NCBI RefSeq assembly: GCF_014395225.1
Contig: NZ_CP060723.1
Span: forward strand, 4,588,001 to 4,652,000
Direction: 5' to 3'
Origin: Pedobacter roseus
GTDB lineage: Bacteria; Bacteroidota; Bacteroidia; Sphingobacteriales; Sphingobacteriaceae
Length of the DNA stretch: 64,000 nucleotides
In this document: positions 28,571-35,638 of the stretch, piece by piece
How positions within the stretch are numbered: the first letter of the stretch is position 1
How the letters are laid out: every line of letters starts with the position of its first letter
The notes under the pieces: generated by a model
The model's input: the letters and a program-made list of their open reading frames with translations, nothing else
What the model was told of the DNA's origin: nothing
Database searches by the model: none
Made by a program: the position numbers and the translations under genes

Positions 28571-29314
28571 ATGATACCAAGTGGAGATTGGCTGAAAACC
28601 TGGAATGAGAAGCGTAACCTGCTGGCCTGCCCAAATAACCTTAATAACTATTTCGAAGAAACGGAATTAGCTGGTAAAAAGATCGACCATCTTGAACTTG
28701 GCAGTGTTTCTATCCCCACAGGAGAAATTTTGGTCCGGGATCCATTGGTTTATATCCAGAAAGATGCAGAACAATACCTGATCAAAGTACCAATTGGCGA
28801 ATTTCCGGTTACGGCCGCTGTAGTGGTACAAGATGATAATGATGAGGATTGTGACCGGTATGCGGCAGTTAAAGTACAATTTACAGCTTATGATGCCGTT
28901 AGGTTTGAAGAAGCATTGATCGGCACCGAAGACCTTGTTGATTTTAACGAAGGTGAATTTTTTGGTTTTAATGTGGATGCTGGTTTAGGTTGTGTTTTAG
29001 ATCAGGAAACGCTAAAACATTTCTGTGCTTTTCAGGATAAGTTCCATAGCGAAAATCCGGGTAAAAATCTTTATGACGATTATTTCGCAGTACTTTTTGC
29101 AGCTAATTATGCTGAAAATCCAATTTATCAACGCGAAGCCGGCGACTGGATTAACTGGAAAATTCCAGGAACTGATTATCACATCCCATTTTTCCAGAGT
29201 GGTTTTGGTGATGGCACTTATCCTGTTTATTATGGTTTTGATGTTGAAGGTAATGTATGTTCACTGATTATCCAGTTTATTGATATTGAATTGGCTTATG
29301 GTGAGGAAGAGTAG
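28571..29314 (+). CDS. DUF4241 domain-containing protein
   Basis: 247 aa, no signal peptide, acidic. The order of landmarks fits DUF4241: VSIPTGEILVRDPLVYI (~46-62), VPIGEFPVTAAVVV (~71-84), a central acidic region ending FNVDAGLGCVLD, and the C-terminal WINWKIPGTDYHIPFFQSGFGDGTYPVYYGFD. Family function is not known; some members occur near toxin-immunity genes, but no such partner is seen here. The gene follows a terminator and stands alone. Confidence 0.75.
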   Translation: MIPSGDWLKTWNEKRNLLACPNNLNNYFEETELAGKKIDHLELGSVSIPTGEILVRDPLVYIQKDAEQYLIKVPIGEFPVTAAVVVQDDNDEDCDRYAAVKVQFTAYDAVRFEEALIGTEDLVDFNEGEFFGFNVDAGLGCVLDQETLKHFCAFQDKFHSENPGKNLYDDYFAVLFAANYAENPIYQREAGDWINWKIPGTDYHIPFFQSGFGDGTYPVYYGFDVEGNVCSLIIQFIDIELAYGEEE

Positions 29315-29434
29315 TATGATTATTTGTAGTGGTCTGTGATGACACAGACCACGGCATCAGATGCTCTGTCCAAATAACTTACTTATGCTGCAGCACGAGG
29401 GAAAACCTTCCTGTTAGCACAGCATTAACTGCAC
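29315..29434. other. Intergenic, left part of the gap before htpG
   Basis: Holds a short inverted motif GTGGTCTGTGATGACACAGACCAC at about 29328-29351 (arms GTGGTCTGTG / CACAGACCAC), a likely terminator-like hairpin without a T run after the DUF4241 gene. The open frame across this gap is not considered a gene. Confidence 0.45.
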
Positions 29435-29489
29435 TAAACCCGATGGGACGGATGCCAATCCTTCAATTGGCAGGAGGTACAGCGGGACG
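29435..29489. repeat. Small palindromic intergenic element (AACCCGA ... AGCGGGAC type)
   Basis: The ends TAAACCCGAT and AGCGGGACG face each other around a perfect hairpin, TGCCAAT (29453-29459) and ATTGGCA (29466-29472). A longer relative with the same terminal words lies at 58645-58734. This is a structured repeat family, not coding DNA. Confidence 0.55.
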
Positions 29490-29580
29490 AACAATAATTG
29501 ATATACAGGTTTTGCTTTTCAAATGATTATTTAAACTATTTGATACTAAGGTTAGTCGGTGAGGACACATACCAAGGATT

Positions 29581-29618
29581 AGATTTCTCGACTGCGTTGC
29601 ACTCCGCTCGAAATGACG
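29581..29618. repeat. Half-copy of the GTCATTTCGA repeat
   Basis: AGATTTCTCGACTGCG..CGCTCGAAATGACG is one arm of the element described at 1445-1632, here without its partner arm. Confidence 0.6.
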
Positions 29619-29719
29619 ATCGTTTTTGAATCTTTATTATAAAATCCATCATTCTTCTATATCCCCCTTCTTTGTCCATCACACGTTTTCCATCTTACAT
29701 TTTCCATCGCACATACCTA

Positions 29720-29760
29720 CTGTCATTTTGGCAAACAAATCCTTTTGGAACAACCCTTGT
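29720..29760 (+). promoter_or_regulatory. Sigma-54-like promoter candidate for htpG
   Basis: TGGAACAACCCTTGTT (29745-29760) lines up with the -24/-12 pattern TGGCACG-N4-TTGC, keeping GG and TTG at the right spacing but lacking the final C of GC. A dyad TGTCATTTTGGCA lies just upstream (29720-29732). The predicted start of transcription, near 29772, suits the ATG at 29796. Sequence-only inference. Confidence 0.35.
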
Positions 29761-29795
29761 TATGCTCGATACAGATTTAAACAATTTATTTACGT

Positions 29796-31682
29796 ATGAG
29801 CATACAGGAAAAAGGAAATATCTCGATACATACCGAGAACATCTTCCCGATAATTAAGAAGTTTTTATACTCTGATAACGAAATTTTTCTTCGTGAATTG
29901 GTTTCTAACGCTGTAGATGCGGTTCAGAAAATCAAAAGACTAGGTTCATTAGGTCAGTTTAACGGAGAAGTTGGTACCCCATTGGTACAGGTTGCTGTTG
30001 ATAAAGAAGCAAAAACCATTACCATTAGCGATAATGGTTTGGGAATGACTGCCGAAGAAATTAAAAAATACATCAACCAGGTTGCATTTTCTGGCGCAAG
30101 TGAGTTTGTAGAAAAATTTAAAGATGCTAAAGATGCTAATGAGATCATCGGTAAATTCGGTTTAGGTTTCTATTCTGCCTTTATGGTGGCTGATTTAGTT
30201 GAAATTCAAACTTTATCATATCAGGATGGCGCAGAACCTGCACGTTGGGTTTGCGACGGCAGTACTGAATTTGAAATTACTGAAGGTACTAAAACTACGC
30301 GCGGTACCGATATCATCCTTCACGTAAACAAAGACTCTGAAGAGTTTTTGGAAGAAAGCAAACTTCAGGAAATACTGGATAAATATGCTAAGTTTTTACC
30401 TGTTCCGATTAAGTTTGGTACCAAAACAGAATCTGTTGAAGATGGCGTTGATGAAGAAGGTAAAGCTAAACACAAGGATGTTGAGGTTGATAACATTATC
30501 AATACGACCAACCCAATCTGGACAAAAGCTCCTGCAGATTTGTCAGATGAGGATTATTTAAGTTTTTACCGCGAATTATATCCATTTAGCGAAGAGCCAT
30601 TATTCTGGATTCACTTAAACGTTGATTATCCATTTAATTTAACGGGTGTATTGTATTTCCCTAAGTTGAAAAACGACTTTGAAATGCAACGCAACAAAAT
30701 CAAACTTTATTCCCGTCAGGTTTTTATTACCGATGAGGTTAAAGATATTGTACCAGAATTTTTGATGTTATTACACGGTGTAATCGATTCACCTGATATT
30801 CCGTTAAACGTATCGCGTAGTTTCTTACAGGCCGATAGCAACGTTAAAAAGATCAACAACTACATTACCAAAAAGGTTGCTGATAAATTAGGCGAACTCT
30901 TTGTCAAAGATCGTAAAGCTTACGAAAATAAATGGAAAGACATTGGCATGTTTGTAAAATACGGCATGATTAGCGAAGATAAGTTTTACGATAAAGCGAA
31001 AGATTTCGCATTGGTAGGAAACACTAAAAACGAACTTTTCACCCTTCCTGAATATAAAGAAAAGGTATCTCCTTTGCAGACTGATAAAAATGGCACAGTG
31101 GTTTATCTATATACCAATGATGCGGCAAAACAGGATGCTTTTATACAATCGGCCAATAAAAAAGATTACGATGTTTTGGTATTGGATTCGCCGATTGATA
31201 ATCACTTTATTAACCAGTTGGAGCAAAAATTAGAAAAAACATCGATTAAACGTGTTGACTCGAGTGTTGCAGATAAATTAATTGAGAAAGACGAGCAAAA
31301 TGAGCACGTTTTAACAGAAGATCAGGTAAAAGAAGTGACCACTATTTTCGAGAAAGCAATTACCAAACCAGGTATGCATGTAGAAATTGTGGCTTTACAC
31401 CCTGAAGAACTGCCTGTAACCATTACCATGGATGAGTTTATGCGTCGTATGAAAGATATGGCTGCTATGGGCGGCGGAATGGGCTTTTATGGCCAGATGC
31501 CGGATAATTACAAGGTTGCCATTAACGGAAACCATAAATTGATCAGCAAGATTTTAAATGCTGATGAAGCTGAACAAAGCACTTTGGCTAAACAAGCGGT
31601 AGATTTAGCGCTATTGGCTCAAGGTATGTTAACCGGAGCAGAATTAACCGCCTTTGTAAGCAGAAGCGTAGAACTGATTTAA
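29796..31682 (+). CDS. htpG: Molecular chaperone HtpG (Hsp90)
   Basis: 628 aa, usual bacterial Hsp90 length. The N-terminal ATPase shows NEIFLRELVSNAVDAVQKIK, SDNGLGMTAEEI and GKFGLGFYSAFMVADLV. The middle domain contains SEEPLFWIHLNVDYPFNLTGVLYFPKL and the catalytic-loop arginine region NVSRSFLQAD. The C-terminal dimer domain follows. It is an ATP-dependent cytoplasmic chaperone of the stress response. An acidic charged insert near 205-235 is within normal variation. It is monocistronic, closed by a perfect terminator. Confidence 0.97.
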   Translation: MSIQEKGNISIHTENIFPIIKKFLYSDNEIFLRELVSNAVDAVQKIKRLGSLGQFNGEVGTPLVQVAVDKEAKTITISDNGLGMTAEEIKKYINQVAFSGASEFVEKFKDAKDANEIIGKFGLGFYSAFMVADLVEIQTLSYQDGAEPARWVCDGSTEFEITEGTKTTRGTDIILHVNKDSEEFLEESKLQEILDKYAKFLPVPIKFGTKTESVEDGVDEEGKAKHKDVEVDNIINTTNPIWTKAPADLSDEDYLSFYRELYPFSEEPLFWIHLNVDYPFNLTGVLYFPKLKNDFEMQRNKIKLYSRQVFITDEVKDIVPEFLMLLHGVIDSPDIPLNVSRSFLQADSNVKKINNYITKKVADKLGELFVKDRKAYENKWKDIGMFVKYGMISEDKFYDKAKDFALVGNTKNELFTLPEYKEKVSPLQTDKNGTVVYLYTNDAAKQDAFIQSANKKDYDVLVLDSPIDNHFINQLEQKLEKTSIKRVDSSVADKLIEKDEQNEHVLTEDQVKEVTTIFEKAITKPGMHVEIVALHPEELPVTITMDEFMRRMKDMAAMGGGMGFYGQMPDNYKVAINGNHKLISKILNADEAEQSTLAKQAVDLALLAQGMLTGAELTAFVSRSVELI

Positions 31683-31707
31683 TCGGGTAATACGGAAAAA
31701 TATATTT

Positions 31708-31745
31708 GAGGGTGTCCGGAGAAAATCCGGACACCCTCTTTTTTT
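31708..31745 (+). terminator. htpG terminator
   Basis: Perfect 13-bp stem GAGGGTGTCCGGA / TCCGGACACCCTC, loop GAAAA, then seven T residues. Confidence 0.92.
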
Positions 31746-31873
31746 GCGCTGAGCGTTTCGTTTACGGCGATAAGCGTTTACGTTTAACGCTTATTTCAGC
31801 AACTAATGATTAATAATTGTAGCTCAAAGTTAACCGATTCAAAAACAATTAAACAATTAACCTTTCCAACAAC

Positions 31874-31903
31874 AAAAAAAGTCCCAATCATTTGATCGGG
31901 ACT
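31874..31903 (-). terminator. Terminator for the 32-kb minus-strand pair
   Basis: AGTCCC-ATCA pairs with TGAT-GGGACT with one mismatch. Read on the minus strand it is followed by a run of seven T, and it lies ~45 bp after the HsdR-like gene stop. Confidence 0.8.
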
Positions 31904-31945
31904 CTTTTAAGGCATTCAGCAATTTAATTCACTGAAGGATATTTT

Positions 31946-32440
31946 TTAGCTTGCTAATGTTGCCTGCTTATGATCAACATTGAAATAATCTTTATGATCT
32001 TCGATCATTTTTGCAATGGTAGCTGCTTTGGTATCGGTAATTTTAAACTCGAACAAAGGCTCCTGGTTTTTCTTTGATCTCACCATTTTCTCTGTGTAAA
32101 AACGATAAACCAAACCGTTGGTTAATAAACCATATTTTGCTTTTGTTTTACGGAAATATTTAGATAATCGTGAATCGTGGATATCTAAATTATCATCATG
32201 GTGTTTGCATTCTACTAAAATTGTAGGCTCACCATCTTTCATAATGGTGTAATCAACCTTTTTGCTTTTTTTAACGCCAAAATCTAATACCGCTTCAGAT
32301 TGAACCTCAGAAGGGTCAAATCCTAAGATTTGGATAAAAGGCATTACCAAAGCATTCCTAGTTAAATCTTCAGATTGAACTTGTGGAAGCATTTTCTTGA
32401 TTCTTACGGCAAATTGCCCTATTTCGTCTTTCAATTCCAT
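31946..32440 (-). CDS. Stand-alone HsdR N-terminal-type nuclease domain protein
   Basis: 164 aa. It resembles the N-terminal domain of type I restriction R subunits: RNALVMPFIQILGFDP, then VLDFGVKKSKKVDYTIMKDG, ILVECKHHDDN and the RKTKAKYGLLTNGLVYRFY segment. The D..ExK spacing (VDYTI ... ECK) fits a PD-(D/E)XK nuclease fold. No helicase/translocase part and no methylase or specificity gene are present, so it is not a working type I system by itself. Stand-alone versions of this size are common in Bacteroidota, with unknown role. It is 21 bp after the unknown gene 32462-32836, likely one operon. Confidence 0.75.
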   Translation of the reverse strand: MELKDEIGQFAVRIKKMLPQVQSEDLTRNALVMPFIQILGFDPSEVQSEAVLDFGVKKSKKVDYTIMKDGEPTILVECKHHDDNLDIHDSRLSKYFRKTKAKYGLLTNGLVYRFYTEKMVRSKKNQEPLFEFKITDTKAATIAKMIEDHKDYFNVDHKQATLAS

Positions 32441-32461
32441 GTTATATATCTTTTATAGGTG

Positions 32462-32836
32462 TTAGTTTTTTAAATTGTATTGGTTGAATACAGAATTTGC
32501 TGTGATAATGATCTGATCTAAACTTTGTTTATCAAAAAAGTTCCTGTTCAGCATATCTACCATGTAAGTCAACTTGTTGATATCGGCTACTTTCATGCTA
32601 AACTGAAAGCTTTTTAATCCGTCTTTAATGGCTTGTTGAACGTAGTTGCGGACAACCAAAAAAGATCTTCTGAATGCATAATCGCTGTCAAGCTTTCCAT
32701 TTACAAGGCTTGGCACGTCCAAGTTGCTGTATTCGTTTTGCATTCTCTGATACATATCAGCGTTGATTCCCTGGCTTTTAAGAATCCCCTTGTAATAGAT
32801 TTTGTTAAGTAAGTACTCGTATTCGTTGTGTTTCAT
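32462..32836 (-). CDS. Hypothetical protein, partner of the HsdR-like gene
   Basis: 124 aa, no signal peptide or membrane segment, mostly alpha-helical by composition (NEYEYLLNKIYYKG, FRRSFLVVRNYVQQAIKDGL, KLTYMVDMLNRNFFDKQSLDQII). No family recognised. It has an ATG start at 32836, directly precedes the HsdR-like gene and shares its terminator. Position suggests a joint function with the nuclease-like protein, but the sequence gives no proof. Confidence 0.7.
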   Translation of the reverse strand: MKHNEYEYLLNKIYYKGILKSQGINADMYQRMQNEYSNLDVPSLVNGKLDSDYAFRRSFLVVRNYVQQAIKDGLKSFQFSMKVADINKLTYMVDMLNRNFFDKQSLDQIIITANSVFNQYNLKN

Positions 32837-33151
32837 TTGGAGGTAGATAGATGTAGGGGAATATTTCTTGTTTTTCGGTATTTCTTCTTTTTTAAAATTT
32901 AATAAAATCTGTAACCCAGTGTTGTATGGCCTGTTTTAATTTTCTTATCCACAGGCTACACAATAATGGGCAGGTAGATGTTTAATTTTAATCCGGGGCT
33001 TTTAACTCCCTGATTGTTTTGTTTTTGGCAAACAGTTTAAAGATTACAAAAAGAAGTGTGCTGAGTAATTTTTTTACATCAACCCCACAGAATATTACAC
33101 GAAACCAGTAAGTTTTTTAGATGAAACGGATTCAAGATTTTTTTTAGCCCA
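32837..33151. other. Intergenic, divergent promoter region
   Basis: This AT-rich gap lies between the divergent unknown gene and the LytTR regulator. No repeat family, hairpin or small open frame stood out. Confidence 0.4.
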
Positions 33152-33183
33152 TTTGCTAAATCAATTCATTTTTATTTAACTTG
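33152..33183 (+). promoter_or_regulatory. Promoter candidate of the LytTR regulator gene
   Basis: TTTG (33152-33155) and TAACTTG (33177-33183) are 21 bases apart, close to the Bacteroidota TTTG / TAnnTTTG pattern. It implies that translation begins at the ATG 33220 rather than at the upstream in-frame TTG at 33181. Confidence 0.4.
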
Positions 33184-33219
33184 CATTCAAATCAAATCAA
33201 AACAAACATATTTAAAATC

Positions 33220-33963
33220 ATGAATCTAAAATGCGTTGTTATAGACGACGAGCAACATGCAATTGAGGTGCTAACTGACCATATTGCAGAAATGCCGGGG
33301 CTAACCATTTTTAAGACCTTTACCAGCCCAGTGCAGGCACTTATGGAGATCAGCATCGACGATGAGATTGATTTATTGTTTATGGATATCGATATGCCTG
33401 GCATCAATGGTTTAGAACTTGCCAAAAATATCAGGGAAAAAGCTAAATATTTGATTTTCACCACTGCCCATCCTGATTATGCCCTACAGGCATTTGATGT
33501 ACAATCGGATCAGTATCTGCTTAAACCGATTTCGTTTGCAAAATTTGCTTTGGGCATCGACCGCATTTTAAAGAAGGAGGCCAACAATGCCAAGGTTACT
33601 ACAAAAGAAACAGAGCAGGCAGCAGCACTTTATATTAAAGGTGATCATAAATATGCTTTTTCGAATATCGCAATTGATGAAATACTTTACATTAAAGCCT
33701 TACAAAATTATATCCAGATTATAACCAAATCTGAAACCCACACCACCTATCTTACACTAAAAGAGATTGAAAAAGCCTTAGAAACACATGCATTTATAAG
33801 GGTTAACAAATCTAATATTGTTGCTAAATCAGCAATAAAAAAGGTGGATGGAAATATTATCCGTTTAGTAAACAATGAAATGATACAAATTGGCGAAGGT
33901 TATAAAGAAGCTTTCTTCGCATACGTACAGAGCAGTTTACTAAAATCGAACCGGAACCAGTAA
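33220..33963 (+). CDS. LytTR-family response regulator
   Basis: 247 aa from ATG 33220. The receiver domain (~1-120) has CVVIDDEQHAIEVL, the phospho-acceptor aspartate in LLFMDIDMPGINGLELAKNI and the lysine in YLLKPISFAKF. The C-terminal LytTR DNA-binding domain (~145-245) contains LYIKGDHKYAFSNIAIDEILYIKALQNYIQI and HAFIRVNKSNIVAKSAIKKV. LytTR regulators typically control peptide-related, cell-envelope or virulence genes with a partner LytS-type kinase. Such a kinase lies 560 bp downstream, with the two tiny peptide genes in between on the other strand. The three elements probably form one control circuit. Confidence 0.92.
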   Translation: MNLKCVVIDDEQHAIEVLTDHIAEMPGLTIFKTFTSPVQALMEISIDDEIDLLFMDIDMPGINGLELAKNIREKAKYLIFTTAHPDYALQAFDVQSDQYLLKPISFAKFALGIDRILKKEANNAKVTTKETEQAAALYIKGDHKYAFSNIAIDEILYIKALQNYIQIITKSETHTTYLTLKEIEKALETHAFIRVNKSNIVAKSAIKKVDGNIIRLVNNEMIQIGEGYKEAFFAYVQSSLLKSNRNQ

Positions 33964-34031
33964 TTATATATCAATCCAGCTATATACTATGTGACTCAGA
34001 ATTCCTGTTAGAATAATAGTTAGTTCGAAAA

Positions 34032-34172
34032 CTAAAATTCCATGATGAAACTTGTCATTACCGTGTGACTCTGATCACCTGTTGGATTGGTTGAGTAAGC
34101 ATTTTTGGCTTTGATGTTTTTATAAACAAAAACAGTTTTTTTAGAAAGCTTGGTAGTATTTTGAGTTTTCAT
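34032..34172 (-). CDS. Cysteine-free RiPP precursor peptide B (LanB-associated)
   Basis: 46 aa from ATG 34172 to TAG 34032. After MKTQNTT comes the block KLSKKTVFVYKNIKA shared with peptide A, then a variable stretch, then PTGDQSH.VMTSFIMEF to the stop. Of 17 C-terminal residues 15 match peptide A. The small size, tandem duplication, lysine-rich front and Ser/Thr-rich end beside a LanB gene are what a leader-plus-core precursor would show. There is no cysteine, so no lanthionine can form within the peptide. No double-glycine cleavage motif is present. Gene reality is strongly supported by conservation against its twin at the protein level; precursor role is inferred. Confidence 0.8.
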   Translation of the reverse strand: MKTQNTTKLSKKTVFVYKNIKAKNAYSTNPTGDQSHTVMTSFIMEF

Positions 34173-34227
34173 GGTTTTATAGATTAAATATGATGATATA
34201 ATTATTAAAATAAGCTAATTGTGGCAA

Positions 34228-34377
34228 CTAAAATTCCATGATGAAGCTTGTCATCGCACTATGGCTTTGATCTCCTGTTGGACTAGTTGCATAGTTGTTT
34301 TGAGCTTTGATGTTTTTATAAACAAAAACAGTTTTTTTAGAAAGTTTAGCTGAAGTATTTGTGTGTTGAGCTTTCAT
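34228..34377 (-). CDS. Cysteine-free RiPP precursor peptide A (LanB-associated)
   Basis: 49 aa from ATG 34377 to TAG 34228; in-frame starts further upstream lack the similarity to peptide B and are not used. Sequence landmarks: MKAQHTNTSA, then KLSKKTVFVYKNIKA, then QNNYATS, then PTGDQSHSAMTSFIMEF. The two differences in the tail from peptide B are conservative (S/T and A/V). Eight Ser/Thr residues after the leader-like block are potential dehydration sites. It is the first of the tandem pair (55-bp gap), divergent from the histidine kinase gene. Cysteine is absent. Precursor function inferred from the LanB gene 1.3 kb away. Confidence 0.8.
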   Translation of the reverse strand: MKAQHTNTSAKLSKKTVFVYKNIKAQNNYATSPTGDQSHSAMTSFIMEF

Positions 34378-34522
34378 AATATGATGTATATAATTCTTGT
34401 GATTATCGTTGTTATTAATTTTCTGTAAAGATGCACGCCAAAACCACACACAACCAGTTTTTTACACAAACCCCTACTTTTGGGAGATAAAAGCCCAATT
34501 TCAATAGATTAAAGAGAAAAAA

Positions 34523-35638
34523 ATGAACTTTTTACACTTAAAAATATTCTACGAAAAGTATAAGTTTCACCTGTTGGTATGGAGTCTTTACATCGTTTAT
34601 GAGGTATTTATTCTGGGTTTAACCACAAATCGATTCAGAGAACCGGGAGCCTATCTACTTGTTTATATCGTTAATATTTTAACCTTCTATACCTATGGTT
34701 TTTTACTGAAAAGGGTATTAAAAACGGAATCAAATGCTTTAAAAATTTTAAAGGTTACTATACTCATTGCAGTAATAATTTTTGCATACGTCGTTTCTAC
34801 ATTTTTTCTTATTATCTTTTTTGAAAAAATAAGCTTAATAAAAACAAACCCGGATAGAGCCTTTGACCGGGAATTAATATTATCCTGCATTTATCGTTCA
34901 ATATTATTTATTGGTTACTCAACGGGTTATGTTTATATCACTAAATCATTTCAGGATCAAAAGAAGGTTGAAGCGCTTGAAAGAGTGAACCTGGTTACCC
35001 AGCTTGAGAAACAGGCTTTAGAAAACGATCTGGTACAATCGCAAAACAATTACCTGCGCAGCCAGATCAATCCGCACTTCCTGTTCAACACCTTAAATTT
35101 TATTTATAACGACGCCCGTAAAAAAGCGCCTATGGCAGCAGATGCGATTATGAATCTTGCTGAAATGATGCGCTATGCTTTAAAACGCCCTGAAGCATCA
35201 GAAATGGTTCCTTTAAGTGAAGAGATTGAGCAAATTGAGCATTTAATCAATCTTCATAAACTCCGAACGGCTAACACGATTAATCTGGAACTTGAAGTAA
35301 CGGGAGATTTATTTGGGTTAAGGTTTCCACCCCTTATCTTATTAACTTTAGTAGAGAACATATTTAAGCATGGAAATGTTTCGCACTCTACTCAGCCTGC
35401 ATTAATTAAAATCATTTACGAAAATGATAAACTCCATATCAGCACGATTAACATGATTAACGACAACAAGGGAAAACAAACTGAAAGTCATCATGTTGGC
35501 ATCGAAAACATCGGCAAACGTTTGAGTAATTTCTATGGCGATAATTATGTATTCAGGTATTATAAAGACCCGCTTAACCGCTACATTACAGAAATTGAAG
35601 TTACCGTTGTTAACCCAATGGCCAGGTTAAACCGCTAA
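34523..35638 (+). CDS. LytS/YesM-type sensor histidine kinase
   Basis: 371 aa. Four hydrophobic segments occupy ~15-150 (WSLYIVYEVFILGL, YLLVYIVNILTFYTYGF, ILIAVIIFAYVVSTFFLIIFF, ILFIGYSTGYVYI). A coiled linker precedes the kinase core with the phospho-histidine in LRSQINPHFLFNTLNFIY. ATP-site motifs follow (PPLILLTLVENIFKHG and HHVGIENIGKRL). This is the His_kinase family that pairs with LytTR regulators; the sensing part is membrane-embedded with very short outside loops, as in peptide-sensing kinases. Its stop codon overlaps that of the convergent LanB gene. It is divergent from the peptide genes. Confidence 0.93.
   Translation: MNFLHLKIFYEKYKFHLLVWSLYIVYEVFILGLTTNRFREPGAYLLVYIVNILTFYTYGFLLKRVLKTESNALKILKVTILIAVIIFAYVVSTFFLIIFFEKISLIKTNPDRAFDRELILSCIYRSILFIGYSTGYVYITKSFQDQKKVEALERVNLVTQLEKQALENDLVQSQNNYLRSQINPHFLFNTLNFIYNDARKKAPMAADAIMNLAEMMRYALKRPEASEMVPLSEEIEQIEHLINLHKLRTANTINLELEVTGDLFGLRFPPLILLTLVENIFKHGNVSHSTQPALIKIIYENDKLHISTINMINDNKGKQTESHHVGIENIGKRLSNFYGDNYVFRYYKDPLNRYITEIEVTVVNPMARLNR

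Noticed and set aside
29329..29526. 65-codon plus-strand open frame before htpG
   Set aside because: It runs through the small palindromic element at 29435-29489; judged to be an intergenic repeat.
31946..32836. Complete type I restriction-modification system
   Set aside because: No helicase part, HsdM or HsdS gene is present; only a small R-type N-terminal module.
34378..34449. Longer version of peptide A starting upstream (to 73 codons)
   Set aside because: The extra N-terminus has no counterpart in peptide B, whose similarity begins at the MK(A/T)Q start; the shorter form is preferred.
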